Shown here one piece after another: positions 1 to 7,985 of a DNA stretch of 50,219 nucleotides. Each line of letters opens with the position of its first letter. The stretch's first letter is position 1. The translations under genes and the position numbers were made by a program. The stretch lies in assembly GCA_947448745.1 (NCBI GenBank), contig CANFOQ010000018.1:1-50219 (forward strand), given 5' to 3'. The DNA is from Comamonadaceae bacterium. Lineage in GTDB: Bacteria; Pseudomonadota; Gammaproteobacteria; Burkholderiales; Burkholderiaceae_C. Below the pieces are notes generated by a model that had not been told where the DNA came from, did no database searches, and saw nothing but the letters and a program-made list of their open reading frames with translations.

Positions 1-602
1 CCACCCAAGCCGCGGCCGGGTATGCCTTGTACGGCCCCACCACCATGCTGGTGTTGACCGTGGGCAATGGCGTGGCCGGCTTCACCCTCGACCCGAATTT
101 GGGTGAATTCATGCTGACGCACCCGGCCTTGAAAGTGCCCGAAGACACCCAAGAATTTGCCATCAATGCGTCCAACAGCCGTTTTTGGGAGCCCCCCATC
201 AAGCGCTATGTGGACGAGTGCTTGGCCGGCAAATCAGGGCCCCGTGGCAAAGACTTCAACATGCGTTGGATCGCCTCCATGGTGGCCGAAGCGCACCGCA
301 TCTTGATGCGCGGCGGCGTTTTCATGTACCCACGCGATACCAAAGACCCGAGCAAAGCGGGCCGCTTGCGCCTGCTTTACGAAGCCAACCCGATTGGCAT
401 GGTCATGGAACAAGCGGGCGGTCGTGCCAGCACCGGTCGTGAACCGATGTTGGCAGTGCAGCCCAGCGGTTTGCACCAACGCATAGGTTTGGTGTTTGGT
501 TCGAAACATGAGGTTGAGCGGATTGAGCGCTACCACCATGAGCCAGCGGAAAAGAGCAGCAACACGCCCTTGTTTGCCGAGCGCACCTTGTTTCGCGATT
601 GA
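1..602 (+). CDS. fbp: Fructose-1,6-bisphosphatase class 1, C-terminal part
   Basis: Hydrolyses fructose 1,6-bisphosphate to fructose 6-phosphate in gluconeogenesis and the Calvin cycle (cytoplasm). The reading frame is open from the first bases and about 199 residues are visible; the family is about 335, so roughly the first 135 are outside the window. Class I FBPase signatures are clear: the [11 protein letters not shown] strand at the left edge, the [15 protein letters not shown] helix, and the sugar-phosphate/metal segment [18 protein letters not shown]. It lies 21 bases upstream of phosphoribulokinase on the same strand, which suggests a Calvin-cycle copy (cbbF) rather than a purely gluconeogenic one; that role is inferred from context. 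Confidence 0.93.
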   Translation, partial: TQAAAGYALYGPTTMLVLTVGNGVAGFTLDPNLGEFMLTHPALKVPEDTQEFAINASNSRFWEPPIKRYVDECLAGKSGPRGKDFNMRWIASMVAEAHRILMRGGVFMYPRDTKDPSKAGRLRLLYEANPIGMVMEQAGGRASTGREPMLAVQPSGLHQRIGLVFGSKHEVERIERYHHEPAEKSSNTPLFAERTLFRD

Positions 603-623
603 TATTTTTTAGAAAGCCCTGCC

Positions 624-1496
624 ATGTCCGTCAAACACCCCATCATCGCCATCACTGGTTCGTCAGGCGCGGGCACCACCTCGGTGACCCGCACGTTTGA
701 AAACATTTTCCGGCGTGAAAAAGTCACGGCCGCCATCATTGAAGGCGACAGTTTTCACCGCTACGACCGCCTAGAGATGCGCAAACAAGCCGCCGAAGCC
801 GAAAAGCAGGGCGACAAAAACTTCAGCCACTTTGGCCCAACGACCAACTTGTTTTCAGAACTTGAAACCTTGTTCAAAACCTATGGTCAAACCGGTACCG
901 GCAAGCGCCGCAAATACCTGCACGACCACGAAGAAGCCGCGCCGTACAAACAAGAACCCGGCACCTTCACGCCTTGGGAAGACGTGCCCAAAGGCACCGA
1001 CTTGTTGTTTTATGAAGGCTTGCATGGCGCGGTGGTGACGCCTGAGGTGAACATCGCGCAACACCCCGACTTGCTGATTGGCGTGGTGCCGGTCATCAAC
1101 CTCGAGTGGATTCAAAAACTGTGGCGCGACAAGTCCAAGCGTGGTTACAGCACCGAAGCGGTGACCGACACCATCCTGCGTCGCATGCCCGACTATGTGA
1201 ATTACATCTGCCCGCAGTTTGCCCACACCCATGTGAATTTCCAACGCGTGCCTTGCGTGGACACCTCAAACCCCTTCATCGCCCGCGAAATTCCTGCGCC
1301 CGATGAAAGCTTTGTCGTCATTCGTTTTGCCAACCCCAAGGGCATCGACTTTCCGTATTTGCTCAACATGATCCCCGACTCCTTCATGTCGCGTGCCAAC
1401 ACCGTGGTGGTGCCAGGCGGCAAGATGGAACTGGCCATGCAACTCATCTTCACGCCCTTTGTCTGGCGCATGATGGAACGGCAGAAAAAGGCCTGA
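624..1496 (+). CDS. prk: Phosphoribulokinase
   Basis: Phosphorylates ribulose 5-phosphate with ATP to make ribulose 1,5-bisphosphate, the RuBisCO substrate; in bacteria this enzyme is essentially diagnostic of Calvin-cycle capacity. The protein has 290 residues, the size of the proteobacterial octameric class. The P-loop GSSGAGTTS is at residues 12-20. The motif EGDSFHRYDR places Asp42, His45 and Arg49 at the positions of the catalytic base and sugar-phosphate ligands known from the Rhodobacter enzyme. The start lies 21 bases after fbp; the ribosome-binding site is weak (AGAAAG). The downstream gap to the aldolase is 34 bases, consistent with one operon. Confidence 0.96.
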   Translation: MSVKHPIIAITGSSGAGTTSVTRTFENIFRREKVTAAIIEGDSFHRYDRLEMRKQAAEAEKQGDKNFSHFGPTTNLFSELETLFKTYGQTGTGKRRKYLHDHEEAAPYKQEPGTFTPWEDVPKGTDLLFYEGLHGAVVTPEVNIAQHPDLLIGVVPVINLEWIQKLWRDKSKRGYSTEAVTDTILRRMPDYVNYICPQFAHTHVNFQRVPCVDTSNPFIAREIPAPDESFVVIRFANPKGIDFPYLLNMIPDSFMSRANTVVVPGGKMELAMQLIFTPFVWRMMERQKKA

Positions 1497-1530
1497 GGCC
1501 ACCCCCCTTTTTTAATCACAGGAGAATTTC

Positions 1531-2568
1531 ATGGCCCTGGTTTCTTTGCGCCAAGTGCTGGACCACGCCGCCGAACACGGCTATGGCGTGCCCGCTTTCA
1601 ATGTCAACAACCTCGAGCAAGTACAGGCCATCATGGAGGCCGCACAAGAGACCCACAGCCCGGTCATCTTGCAAGCTTCAGCAGGTGCCCGCAAATACGC
1701 GGGCGAAGCCTATCTGCGCCATTTGGTGTTGGCGGCCATCGAGTCGCACCCCGATATTCCGGTGGTCATGCACCAAGACCATGGGGTTTCACCAGCGGTG
1801 TGTCAGCAATCCATTCGCTCGGGTTTTTCCAGCGTGATGATGGACGGCTCGCTCATGCAAGACGGCAAAACACCCGCCTCTTACGACTACAACGTTGACG
1901 TCACGCGCCGCGTGTGTGAAATGGCCCATGCCGTGGGCGTGTCGGTGGAAGGCGAACTTGGTTGTTTGGGCTCCTTGGAAACCGGCGAAGCCGGCGAAGA
2001 AGATGGTGTGGGCGCGGTGGGCAAACTCAGCCACGACATGCTGTTGACCGACCCGGTGCAAGCCAAAGATTTCGTCGAGCGCACGGGTGTTGATGCCTTG
2101 GCCATTGCGATTGGCACCAGCCATGGCGCTTACAAATTCACCCGCAAACCCACGGGTGACATCTTGGCGATGGACCGCATCTTGGCCATTCACCAATCCA
2201 TTCCCAACACGCATTTGGTGATGCACGGCTCCAGCAGCGTGCCGCAAGAGTGGCTGGCCATCATCCGCGAATTTGGTGGCGACATCAAAGAAACCTACGG
2301 TGTGCCCGTGGAAGAAATTCAGCGCGGCATCCGCTCGGGTGTGCGCAAAGTGAACATCGACACCGACATTCGTTTGGCCATGACCGGCGCGATGCGTCAA
2401 ACTTTCGCGCAAGAGCGCAGCGAATTCGACCCACGTAAAGCACTGATCGCTGCCCGCAAAGCCGCACGCGGCATTTGCAAAGCCCGCTTTGAAGCGTTTG
2501 GTTGCGCTGGGCATGCCGAGCACATCAAACCCATCGCCTTGGACAGCATGGCTGCTCGTTACAGCTGA
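1531..2568 (+). CDS. fba: Fructose-bisphosphate aldolase class II (Calvin-cycle type)
   Basis: Zinc-dependent aldolase joining dihydroxyacetone phosphate with glyceraldehyde 3-phosphate (or erythrose 4-phosphate in the Calvin cycle). It has 345 residues, as in CbbA/Fba of proteobacteria. The HQDHG motif at residues 81-85 carries the catalytic Asp83 and zinc ligand His84. Further metal/phosphate segments are [22 protein letters not shown] and VMHGSSS. A strong Shine-Dalgarno (AGGAGA) precedes the ATG. It is the last gene of the block and ends only 12 bases before the end of the convergent rsmI; no terminator hairpin is visible in that gap. GlpD, encoded at 43042-44628, makes the same triose phosphate this enzyme uses. 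Confidence 0.96.
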   Translation: MALVSLRQVLDHAAEHGYGVPAFNVNNLEQVQAIMEAAQETHSPVILQASAGARKYAGEAYLRHLVLAAIESHPDIPVVMHQDHGVSPAVCQQSIRSGFSSVMMDGSLMQDGKTPASYDYNVDVTRRVCEMAHAVGVSVEGELGCLGSLETGEAGEEDGVGAVGKLSHDMLLTDPVQAKDFVERTGVDALAIAIGTSHGAYKFTRKPTGDILAMDRILAIHQSIPNTHLVMHGSSSVPQEWLAIIREFGGDIKETYGVPVEEIQRGIRSGVRKVNIDTDIRLAMTGAMRQTFAQERSEFDPRKALIAARKAARGICKARFEAFGCAGHAEHIKPIALDSMAARYS

Positions 2569-2580
2569 GTCGATGTTGGC

Positions 2581-3504
2581 CTAGTCGTCGATAGAAGACG
2601 CGGCATCAGGCTTTTTCTGCAAAGCCATTTCATACAAGCGGTTGCGTGGTGCGCCGCTGATTTGAGCGGCCAAACGCACCGCGGTTTTGGTGGGCAGCTC
2701 GGGCAGCAACAAATCCAACACCCGCTCGGCTTCGCCCAGACCGGTGTTTTCTTGCGGCATCGGGTGCAGCACCAAGGCAAACTCGCCTTTGCTGCGCTGA
2801 GGTGCGGCCTTCAACCAATCACTGAAAGCGGCAGCAGGCATCAGCGCGACATCCTCAAACTGTTTGGTGAGCTCCCGCCCCACCGTGAGCATGCGCATAC
2901 CCAACACCTGCAAGTCTTTGGCCACGGCTTCAATGCGGTGTGGTGCCTCTAAAAAAACCTGTGCGCGGGGTTCTTGCGACATGCCTTGCACAGCTGTTTG
3001 TCGCTCGGTGGCTTTGCTGGGCAGGAAGCCGATGAAGACAAATTGACCATCCCCCGCACAACCACTGGCGCTGAGCACAGTGGTGACGCTGCTGGCACCG
3101 GGCACGGGCATGACGCGCAAACCGGCGGCTTGGACCAAGGCGACCAAACGTGCGCCCGGGTCGCTGATGCCAGGTGTACCTGCATCACTTAAATAGACCA
3201 CCCGCTGGCCTTGTTGCAACCGCAAAATCACCTGCTCGGCGGCACTGGCTTCGTTGTGTTGGTGCAGTGCCATCCAACTGCCACTGGGTTTGTCCAAACC
3301 GTAATTGCGCAACAGGCTTTGGCTGTGACGGGTGTCTTCGCAAGCCAGCACATCGGCGGTTTGCAACAAATGCAACGCCCGCAAGCCAATGTCGGCCAGG
3401 TTGCCAATCGGCGTGGCCAGCACATACAGGCAACCACCTGGGTGGTCTTGGCCGGCACAGGCTGCATCGGCTGCGGCCAACACGGTTTCATAACGAGGAT
3501 TCAA
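2581..3504 (-). CDS. rsmI: 16S rRNA (cytidine-1402 2'-O)-methyltransferase RsmI
   Basis: SAM-dependent 2'-O-methylation of C1402 in 16S rRNA, tuning the decoding centre. Family motifs are ATPIGNLADI, EDTRHS, SDAGTPGISDPG and PVPGASSV, all in the order expected for the tetrapyrrole-methylase fold. The start is uncertain: no in-frame ATG precedes the first motif. I chose TTG at 3504 because GAAAGG lies seven bases upstream, giving 307 residues; GTG at 3528 would give 315. With TTG, the first base of the start codon pairs with the first base of the divergent yraN ATG. In E. coli the rsmI homologue (yraL) faces lpoA-yraN-diaA-dolP; the same layout is kept here without lpoA. Confidence 0.93.
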   Translation of the reverse strand: MNPRYETVLAAADAACAGQDHPGGCLYVLATPIGNLADIGLRALHLLQTADVLACEDTRHSQSLLRNYGLDKPSGSWMALHQHNEASAAEQVILRLQQGQRVVYLSDAGTPGISDPGARLVALVQAAGLRVMPVPGASSVTTVLSASGCAGDGQFVFIGFLPSKATERQTAVQGMSQEPRAQVFLEAPHRIEAVAKDLQVLGMRMLTVGRELTKQFEDVALMPAAAFSDWLKAAPQRSKGEFALVLHPMPQENTGLGEAERVLDLLLPELPTKTAVRLAAQISGAPRNRLYEMALQKKPDAASSIDD

Positions 3505-3893
3505 TGAACACCTTTCAACATGCACCACAGGTCACCACCAAACAACTGGGGGACGATGCCGAGGACCAGGCCTTGGCGCATTTGCAAGACCGGGGCCTGC
3601 AACTGCTGGTGCGCAATTACCGCACACCAGGGCGCGGTGGCGGCGAGATAGACCTGATTGTGCGCGAGCCCAGCGGCACCGTGGTGTTTGTGGAAGTGCG
3701 CCGCCGTGCCAATCAGCGCCATGGCGGGGCCTTGGGCAGCATCAGCCAAGGCAAGCAGCAGCGCATCATCTTTGCGGCACAGCACTATTTGCGGTCTTGG
3801 CGACACTGGCCACCGTGCCGCTTTGATGTGGTGGTGGTTGAGCGCGGACAGTTGCAATGGTTGCAGGGGGCCTTCCAAGTCCATGCCCGTTGA
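3504..3893 (+). CDS. yraN: UPF0102 / YraN family putative endonuclease
   Basis: Small (129 residues) protein of the YraN family, predicted from fold to be a PD-(D/E)XK nuclease-like protein; the cellular role is not established. Visible signatures are the N-terminal GDDAEDQALAHLQDRG helix, RNYRTPGRGGGEIDLIV and VVFVEVRRR, where Glu-Ile-Asp and the later Glu-Val would form the nuclease-like core. The ATG at 3504 matches the family length; an open frame extending further upstream lies inside rsmI and is not needed. It begins the yraN-diaA-dolP group. Its promoter must lie inside the rsmI coding region because the two starts abut. Confidence 0.9.
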   Translation: MNTFQHAPQVTTKQLGDDAEDQALAHLQDRGLQLLVRNYRTPGRGGGEIDLIVREPSGTVVFVEVRRRANQRHGGALGSISQGKQQRIIFAAQHYLRSWRHWPPCRFDVVVVERGQLQWLQGAFQVHAR

Positions 3894-3939
3894 TGGGGCA
3901 GGTCATTGGTGCGCCAAATGGCAAAGGTATGATCGCGGC

Positions 3940-4539
3940 ATGTTAGAGCAACGCATTGAACAGCAGTTCATCGACAGCGCCGACTTGAAATACCAGGCCG
4001 CGCAATCCTTAAGCAAACCCTTGGCTGCCGCCGTGCAAGCATTGCTGGCCTGCGTCACCAGCGGTGGCAAGGTGTTGGCTTGCGGCAATGGCGGCTCGGC
4101 CGCCGATGCCCAACATTTCGCCGCCGAGTTTGTCGGTCGTTTCGAGCGTGAGCGTCCCGAGTTGGGTGCGATTGCACTCACCACCGACAGTTCCATCATC
4201 ACGGCCATTGGCAACGACTACAACTTCGACCAAATTTTCGCCAAACAAGTGCGTGCGCTGGGCCAGCCCGGCGATGTGCTGTTGGCCATTTCCACCAGCG
4301 GCAATTCCAGCAACGTGCTCACCGCCATTGCGGCAGCGCATGAACGCGAGCTCACGGTGATTGCCCTGACCGGCAAAGGTGGCGGCAAGATTGGCCAAAC
4401 CTTGCGCGAAACCGATGTGCATGTGTGCGTGCCACACGACCGCACTGCACGCATTCAAGAAGTTCACCTGTTGGCACTGCACTGCATGTGTGACGGTGTG
4501 GACAGTCAGTTGTTGGGCGAACAGGAGATCCCAGAATGA
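3940..4539 (+). CDS. diaA: SIS-domain protein DiaA / phosphoheptose isomerase family
   Basis: One SIS (sugar isomerase) domain, 199 residues, with phosphosugar-binding loops CGNGGSAADAQHFAAEF and STSGNSSNVL. The family includes GmhA (sedoheptulose 7-phosphate isomerase for LPS heptose) and DiaA (DnaA-binding replication initiation factor); sequence alone does not separate them well. Context favours DiaA: it sits between yraN and the BON lipoprotein gene, as in E. coli yraN-diaA-dolP. The stop overlaps the dolP start as ATGA, so translation is probably coupled. I prefer diaA, with gmhA as the alternative product name many pipelines would give. Confidence 0.85.
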   Translation: MLEQRIEQQFIDSADLKYQAAQSLSKPLAAAVQALLACVTSGGKVLACGNGGSAADAQHFAAEFVGRFERERPELGAIALTTDSSIITAIGNDYNFDQIFAKQVRALGQPGDVLLAISTSGNSSNVLTAIAAAHERELTVIALTGKGGGKIGQTLRETDVHVCVPHDRTARIQEVHLLALHCMCDGVDSQLLGEQEIPE

Positions 4540-5186
4540 ACATCAAACACGTGACCACCTTTGGTGGTGTTTTGTTATTGAGCTTGGGCTTGAACGCTTG
4601 TGCCCCGTTGATGGTGGCGGGCTTTGCTGGCTCGGCCATGGTGGCCAGCGACCGCCGCACCTCTGGTACACAGCTTGAGGATGAAACCATCGAACTGCGC
4701 AGTTCCGCGCGGGTGCGTGATGCCTTGGGTGAAAAAGCCCACGTCAACATCACCAGCTTCAACCGCCAGGTGTTGCTGACCGGTGAAGTCGCCAATGACC
4801 GCGACCGTCAAACCGTGTTGGGCTTGGTGGAAAAAGTCGAGAACGTGCGCAGCGTGGTGAATGAGTTGTCCATCACCCCCATCACCACCCTGAGCGAACG
4901 CTCCAATGATTTGTTGATCACCGCCAAGGTCAAAGGCAGTTTGGTTGACAGCCGCGATTTGTTCGCCAACGCTTTCAAGGTGGTGACCGAGCGCGGCACC
5001 GTGTATTTGATGGGGCGTGTCACCCAGCGTGAGGCTTCTAGTGCCACCAACGTGATCCGCAATGTGAATGGCGTCAACAAAGTGGTGCGCTTGTTTGACA
5101 TCATCACCGAAGAAGAGTTGCGCAACTTGTTGCCGCCACCGCCACCGCCTGAAAAACCTGCGGACAGCAGCAAACCCAAAAGCTGA
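4536..5186 (+). CDS. dolP: Dual BON-domain outer-membrane lipoprotein DolP
   Basis: Lipoprotein of 216 residues with signal peptide and lipobox Leu-Asn-Ala-Cys (lipidated Cys22). Two BON domains follow: about residues 50-115 (VRDALGEKAHVNITSFNRQV, then a VNEL end) and about 125-195 (ending VNGVNKVVRLF). The C-terminus is a proline run (PPPPPPEKP) and a basic end. DolP binds anionic phospholipid at the outer membrane and supports envelope integrity and BAM function in E. coli. The start overlaps the diaA stop (ATGA). A strong bidirectional terminator follows at 5206-5232, separating it from the convergent dehydrogenase gene. Confidence 0.9.
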   Translation: MNIKHVTTFGGVLLLSLGLNACAPLMVAGFAGSAMVASDRRTSGTQLEDETIELRSSARVRDALGEKAHVNITSFNRQVLLTGEVANDRDRQTVLGLVEKVENVRSVVNELSITPITTLSERSNDLLITAKVKGSLVDSRDLFANAFKVVTERGTVYLMGRVTQREASSATNVIRNVNGVNKVVRLFDIITEEELRNLLPPPPPPEKPADSSKPKS

Positions 5187-5205
5187 CAGGCCCAGGGTTC
5201 AAACC

Positions 5206-5232
5206 AAAGCCACCTGCGGGTGGCTTTGTTGT
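5206..5232. terminator. Bidirectional rho-independent terminator
   Basis: Perfect 9-bp stem AAAGCCACC (5206-5214), loop TGCG, GGTGGCTTT (5219-5227), continuing into TTGTTGTTT. On the other strand the A-flank serves as the T-run. It lies between convergent dolP and the hydroxyisobutyrate dehydrogenase family gene, so it can end both transcripts. The same stem recurs after ubiA at 33308. Confidence 0.88.
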
Positions 5233-5233
5233 T

Positions 5234-6139
5234 TCAGCGCAGTCGCTTGACCAAGCTGGACGTGTCCAAGCGGTTCCCACCTGCGGCTTGCACATCGGCA
5301 TAAAACTGATCCACCAAGGCGGTGACAGGCACCCTCGCACCGTTGCGCTTGGCCTCGTCAATCACCAGCCCCAGGTCTTTGCGCATCCAATCCACGGCAA
5401 AGCCGAAGTCGAATTTGTCGGCCACCATGGTTTTGCCGCGGTTGTCCATTTGCCAGCTTTGCGCTGCGCCCTTGCCAATCACATCCAACACCTGTTCCAT
5501 GTTCAGGCCGGCTTTCATGCCAAAGGCCATGCCTTCACTCAAGGCTTGCAGCAGTCCGGCGATGCAAATTTGGTTGACCATTTTGGTGAGCTGCCCCGCA
5601 CCACTTTCGCCCATCAAGGTGACGGCTTTGGAGAAGGCCATGGCCACGGGCTTCATGCGTTCAAAAGCCACCGCCTCACCACCGCACATCACCGTCAACA
5701 GGCCATTGATGGCACCGGCTTCGCCACCGGATACGGGGGCATCGACAAAATGCACGCCCAGCGCCTTGGCAGCTGCAAACAATTCACGCGCCACCTTGGC
5801 CGAGGCGGTGGTGTGGTCCACCAACACCGCACCGGCTTTCATGCCGGCCAAGGCACCATCGGCGCCCAGCATGACAGCACGCAAATCGTCATCGTTGCCG
5901 ACGCAGCAAAACACCATGTCCGCGCCTTCAGCGGCTTGACGTGGGGTGGGTGCACTGGCTTGCTTGGGAAATTCGGCGCACCAGTCGGTGGCTTTGGCGG
6001 GGTTGCGGTTGTACACCGTGACAGCGTGGCCGGCCAAGGCCAAATGACCGGCCATTGGGTAGCCCATGACGCCCAGGCCAATGAAGGCGACCTTGGTGGG
6101 GGTGGAGGCTTCGTAAGTTTTGGTGTTGGTGCGTGCCAT
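5234..6139 (-). CDS. NAD(P)-dependent 3-hydroxyisobutyrate dehydrogenase family oxidoreductase
   Basis: Beta-hydroxyacid dehydrogenase, 301 residues. Rossmann motif GLGVMG is at residues 21-26, the substrate-binding motif DAPVSGGEAG near residue 130, and the catalytic lysine sits in GAGQLTKMVNQ. Members oxidise 3-hydroxyisobutyrate, tartronate semialdehyde or similar small beta-hydroxy acids with NAD(P)+; which one is not decidable here. A glyoxylate/tartronate-semialdehyde role would fit the nearby GlcD-like gene but is speculation. It is a single gene between the dolP terminator and pilT, with no operon partner. An extended N-terminus (about 15 residues before the Rossmann strand) is slightly longer than usual, so a later start is possible. 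Confidence 0.88.
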   Translation of the reverse strand: MARTNTKTYEASTPTKVAFIGLGVMGYPMAGHLALAGHAVTVYNRNPAKATDWCAEFPKQASAPTPRQAAEGADMVFCCVGNDDDLRAVMLGADGALAGMKAGAVLVDHTTASAKVARELFAAAKALGVHFVDAPVSGGEAGAINGLLTVMCGGEAVAFERMKPVAMAFSKAVTLMGESGAGQLTKMVNQICIAGLLQALSEGMAFGMKAGLNMEQVLDVIGKGAAQSWQMDNRGKTMVADKFDFGFAVDWMRKDLGLVIDEAKRNGARVPVTALVDQFYADVQAAGGNRLDTSSLVKRLR

Positions 6140-6216
6140 GAACTGCTTTCAAACTGAGAAGCCGTGCATCTTAGGGGCATTGCCCAACCAGCTGCTGCGG
6201 CGGGTTATGCGGCAAG

Positions 6217-7263
6217 TTATGGGGCGTGGTGCAAGGCTTCTTCGGGCGTGATGTGGCCTTGCGCCACCAAGCCAGCCAAAGACTGCGCCAACGTTTGCAT
6301 GCCAAATTGCGCGCCGGTTTGCAGCACATTGGGCAGCTGCGAGGTTTTGCTTTCGCGGATCAGGTTGCGCACGGCGGGTGTGGCGTACAACACCTCGTGG
6401 GCTGCCACGCGGCCAGGCGCATCGCTGCGCTTGCACAGTGTTTGCGTCACCACGCCCAACAGCGACAGACTGAGTTGTTGACGCACCATGGCTTTGTCTT
6501 CGCTTGGAAACACATCGACCAGGCGTTCGACGGCTTGCGTGGCACTGCGGGTGTGCAAGGTGCCCAGCACCAAATGCCCCGTTTCGGCGGCACTCAAGGC
6601 CAAGCGCACCGTGGGCAGGTCGCGCATTTCGCCCACCAACATCACATCCGGGTCTTGCCGCAAGGCCGCCCGCAAAGCCGTGTCAAAGCTGGCGCTGTGA
6701 CCGGGCACATTGCGCTGTTGCACCAGGCTGCGTTGGCTCTGGTGTTGAAACTCAATCGGGTCTTCCAAGGTCAGGATGTGCAGCGCTTGTGTGGTGTTCA
6801 GGTGGTGCACCAAGGCGGCCAAGGTGGTGGACTTGCCCGAGCCGGTGGCCCCGGTGACCAGCAACAAACCATGCGGTTGGCGTGCCCAGTCTGTCAAACA
6901 TGCAGGCGCACCAATGTCGGCCAATTGCGGCACTTGCTGTGGGATGACCCGCCACACCGAGGACCAACCGCGCGCTTGTGCAAACACGTTCACCCGAAAG
7001 CGTCCCAGGCCCGGCCAATCGATGGCGGTGTCGTGGTCTTGCATCCATGAGGGCGCGGCGTGTGAGGGCGAATCCGTGCCCGCCCAAAGCGGCAAAGCTT
7101 CGCGCAAGATGCCTTCAAGTTGGGCCGCGGTCAGAGCGGGTGAGGGCAAGGTTTGCAGTTCACCGTGCACCCGCACCATCGGCGGCAAGCCCGCACTCAG
7201 GTGCAAGTCGGAGGCTTCAAGGGCGAGGGTTTGAGTCAGCCAGTGGTTGAGGTCGTGGTGCAT
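6217..7263 (-). CDS. pilT: PilT-type twitching motility ATPase
   Basis: Hexameric cytoplasmic ATPase that powers type IV pilus retraction. It has 348 residues with an N-terminal PAS-like domain (SDLHLSAGLPPMVRVHG) and RecA-like core: Walker A GATGSGKSTT, Asp box LEDPIEFQHQ, Walker B DPDVMLVGEMRD and His box TGHLVLGTLHT. The carboxy end lacks a clear AIRNLIRE-type motif but keeps AVRNLIRESK, the PilT retraction signature. It is divergent from yggS, with 25 bases between starts; the pilT-yggS arrangement is common in proteobacteria. No other pilus gene is in the window; PilU is the alternative but the motif pattern fits PilT better. Confidence 0.88.
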   Translation of the reverse strand: MHHDLNHWLTQTLALEASDLHLSAGLPPMVRVHGELQTLPSPALTAAQLEGILREALPLWAGTDSPSHAAPSWMQDHDTAIDWPGLGRFRVNVFAQARGWSSVWRVIPQQVPQLADIGAPACLTDWARQPHGLLLVTGATGSGKSTTLAALVHHLNTTQALHILTLEDPIEFQHQSQRSLVQQRNVPGHSASFDTALRAALRQDPDVMLVGEMRDLPTVRLALSAAETGHLVLGTLHTRSATQAVERLVDVFPSEDKAMVRQQLSLSLLGVVTQTLCKRSDAPGRVAAHEVLYATPAVRNLIRESKTSQLPNVLQTGAQFGMQTLAQSLAGLVAQGHITPEEALHHAP

Positions 7264-7288
7264 GGGCGGGGCTTGTTACAGTCCCATC

Positions 7289-7978
7289 ATGGATGAATTG
7301 AGCAAGCGTTATCAAGCGGTTCGTGAACGCATCACACAAGCGGCGTTGCAAGCGGGCCGCAACCCCGACAGCGTGCAGTTGTTGGTGGTCTCCAAAACTT
7401 TTGGTGCAGACAACGTGGCGCAAGTGGCGGCCTTGGGTCAGTGCGACTTTGGCGAAAACTATGTGCAAGAGGGTGTCGACAAAATTGCGGCGCTCCAAGG
7501 CGTGAAGGGCTTGGTGTGGCACTGCATAGGCCCCTTGCAAAGCAACAAAACCCGCCCTGTGGCCGAGCACTTTGATTGGGTGCACAGTGTCGATCGTTTG
7601 AAAATTGCCCAGCGCCTGAGCGAGCAACGACCCGCGCATCTGCCGCCTTTGCAAGTGTGTTTACAAGTGAATATTGATGGCGGCGCCACCAAGGCAGGCG
7701 TGGTGCCTGCAGAAGCGTTGGCGCTGGCCCAAGCCGTGGCCGTCTTGCCGCGCTTGGTGTTGCGCGGTCTCATGACCATCCCGGAGCCATCCGAAACTTT
7801 TGAGGCGCAGTTGGCGGTGCATCAACAAGCCAAACGCATGTTTGATGATTTGAAAGCTGCCTTGAACTTGCCGCAGTTCGACACCTTGTCGATGGGCATG
7901 AGTGCCGATTTGGAGGCCGCCGTGCAAGCCGGCAGCACCCTGGTGCGGGTAGGGACGGCGGTGTTTGGGGCGAGGTAG
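7289..7978 (+). CDS. yggS: YggS/PLPBP family pyridoxal phosphate homeostasis protein
   Basis: PLP-binding, single TIM-barrel-domain protein (229 residues) that controls vitamin B6 and keto/amino acid balance; it has no known enzymatic reaction. The PLP lysine is Lys36 in LLVVSKTFGAD. Further family motifs are GENYVQEGVDK, WHCIGPLQSNK, the strand LQVNI, MTIPEP and LSMGMSADLEAAVQAGSTLVRVGTAVFG split over the C-terminal phosphate-binding loops. An upstream in-frame start at 7247 would overlap pilT and adds residues absent from the family, so ATG at 7289 is chosen. It converges on the glcD-like gene, ending seven bases before it. Confidence 0.93.
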   Translation: MDELSKRYQAVRERITQAALQAGRNPDSVQLLVVSKTFGADNVAQVAALGQCDFGENYVQEGVDKIAALQGVKGLVWHCIGPLQSNKTRPVAEHFDWVHSVDRLKIAQRLSEQRPAHLPPLQVCLQVNIDGGATKAGVVPAEALALAQAVAVLPRLVLRGLMTIPEPSETFEAQLAVHQQAKRMFDDLKAALNLPQFDTLSMGMSADLEAAVQAGSTLVRVGTAVFGAR

Positions 7979-7985
7979 TTTGGGT

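Noticed and set aside
3174..3503. N-terminal extension of yraN by 110 residues into rsmI
   Set aside because: The extension is the antisense of conserved rsmI sequence and is absent from the YraN family length.
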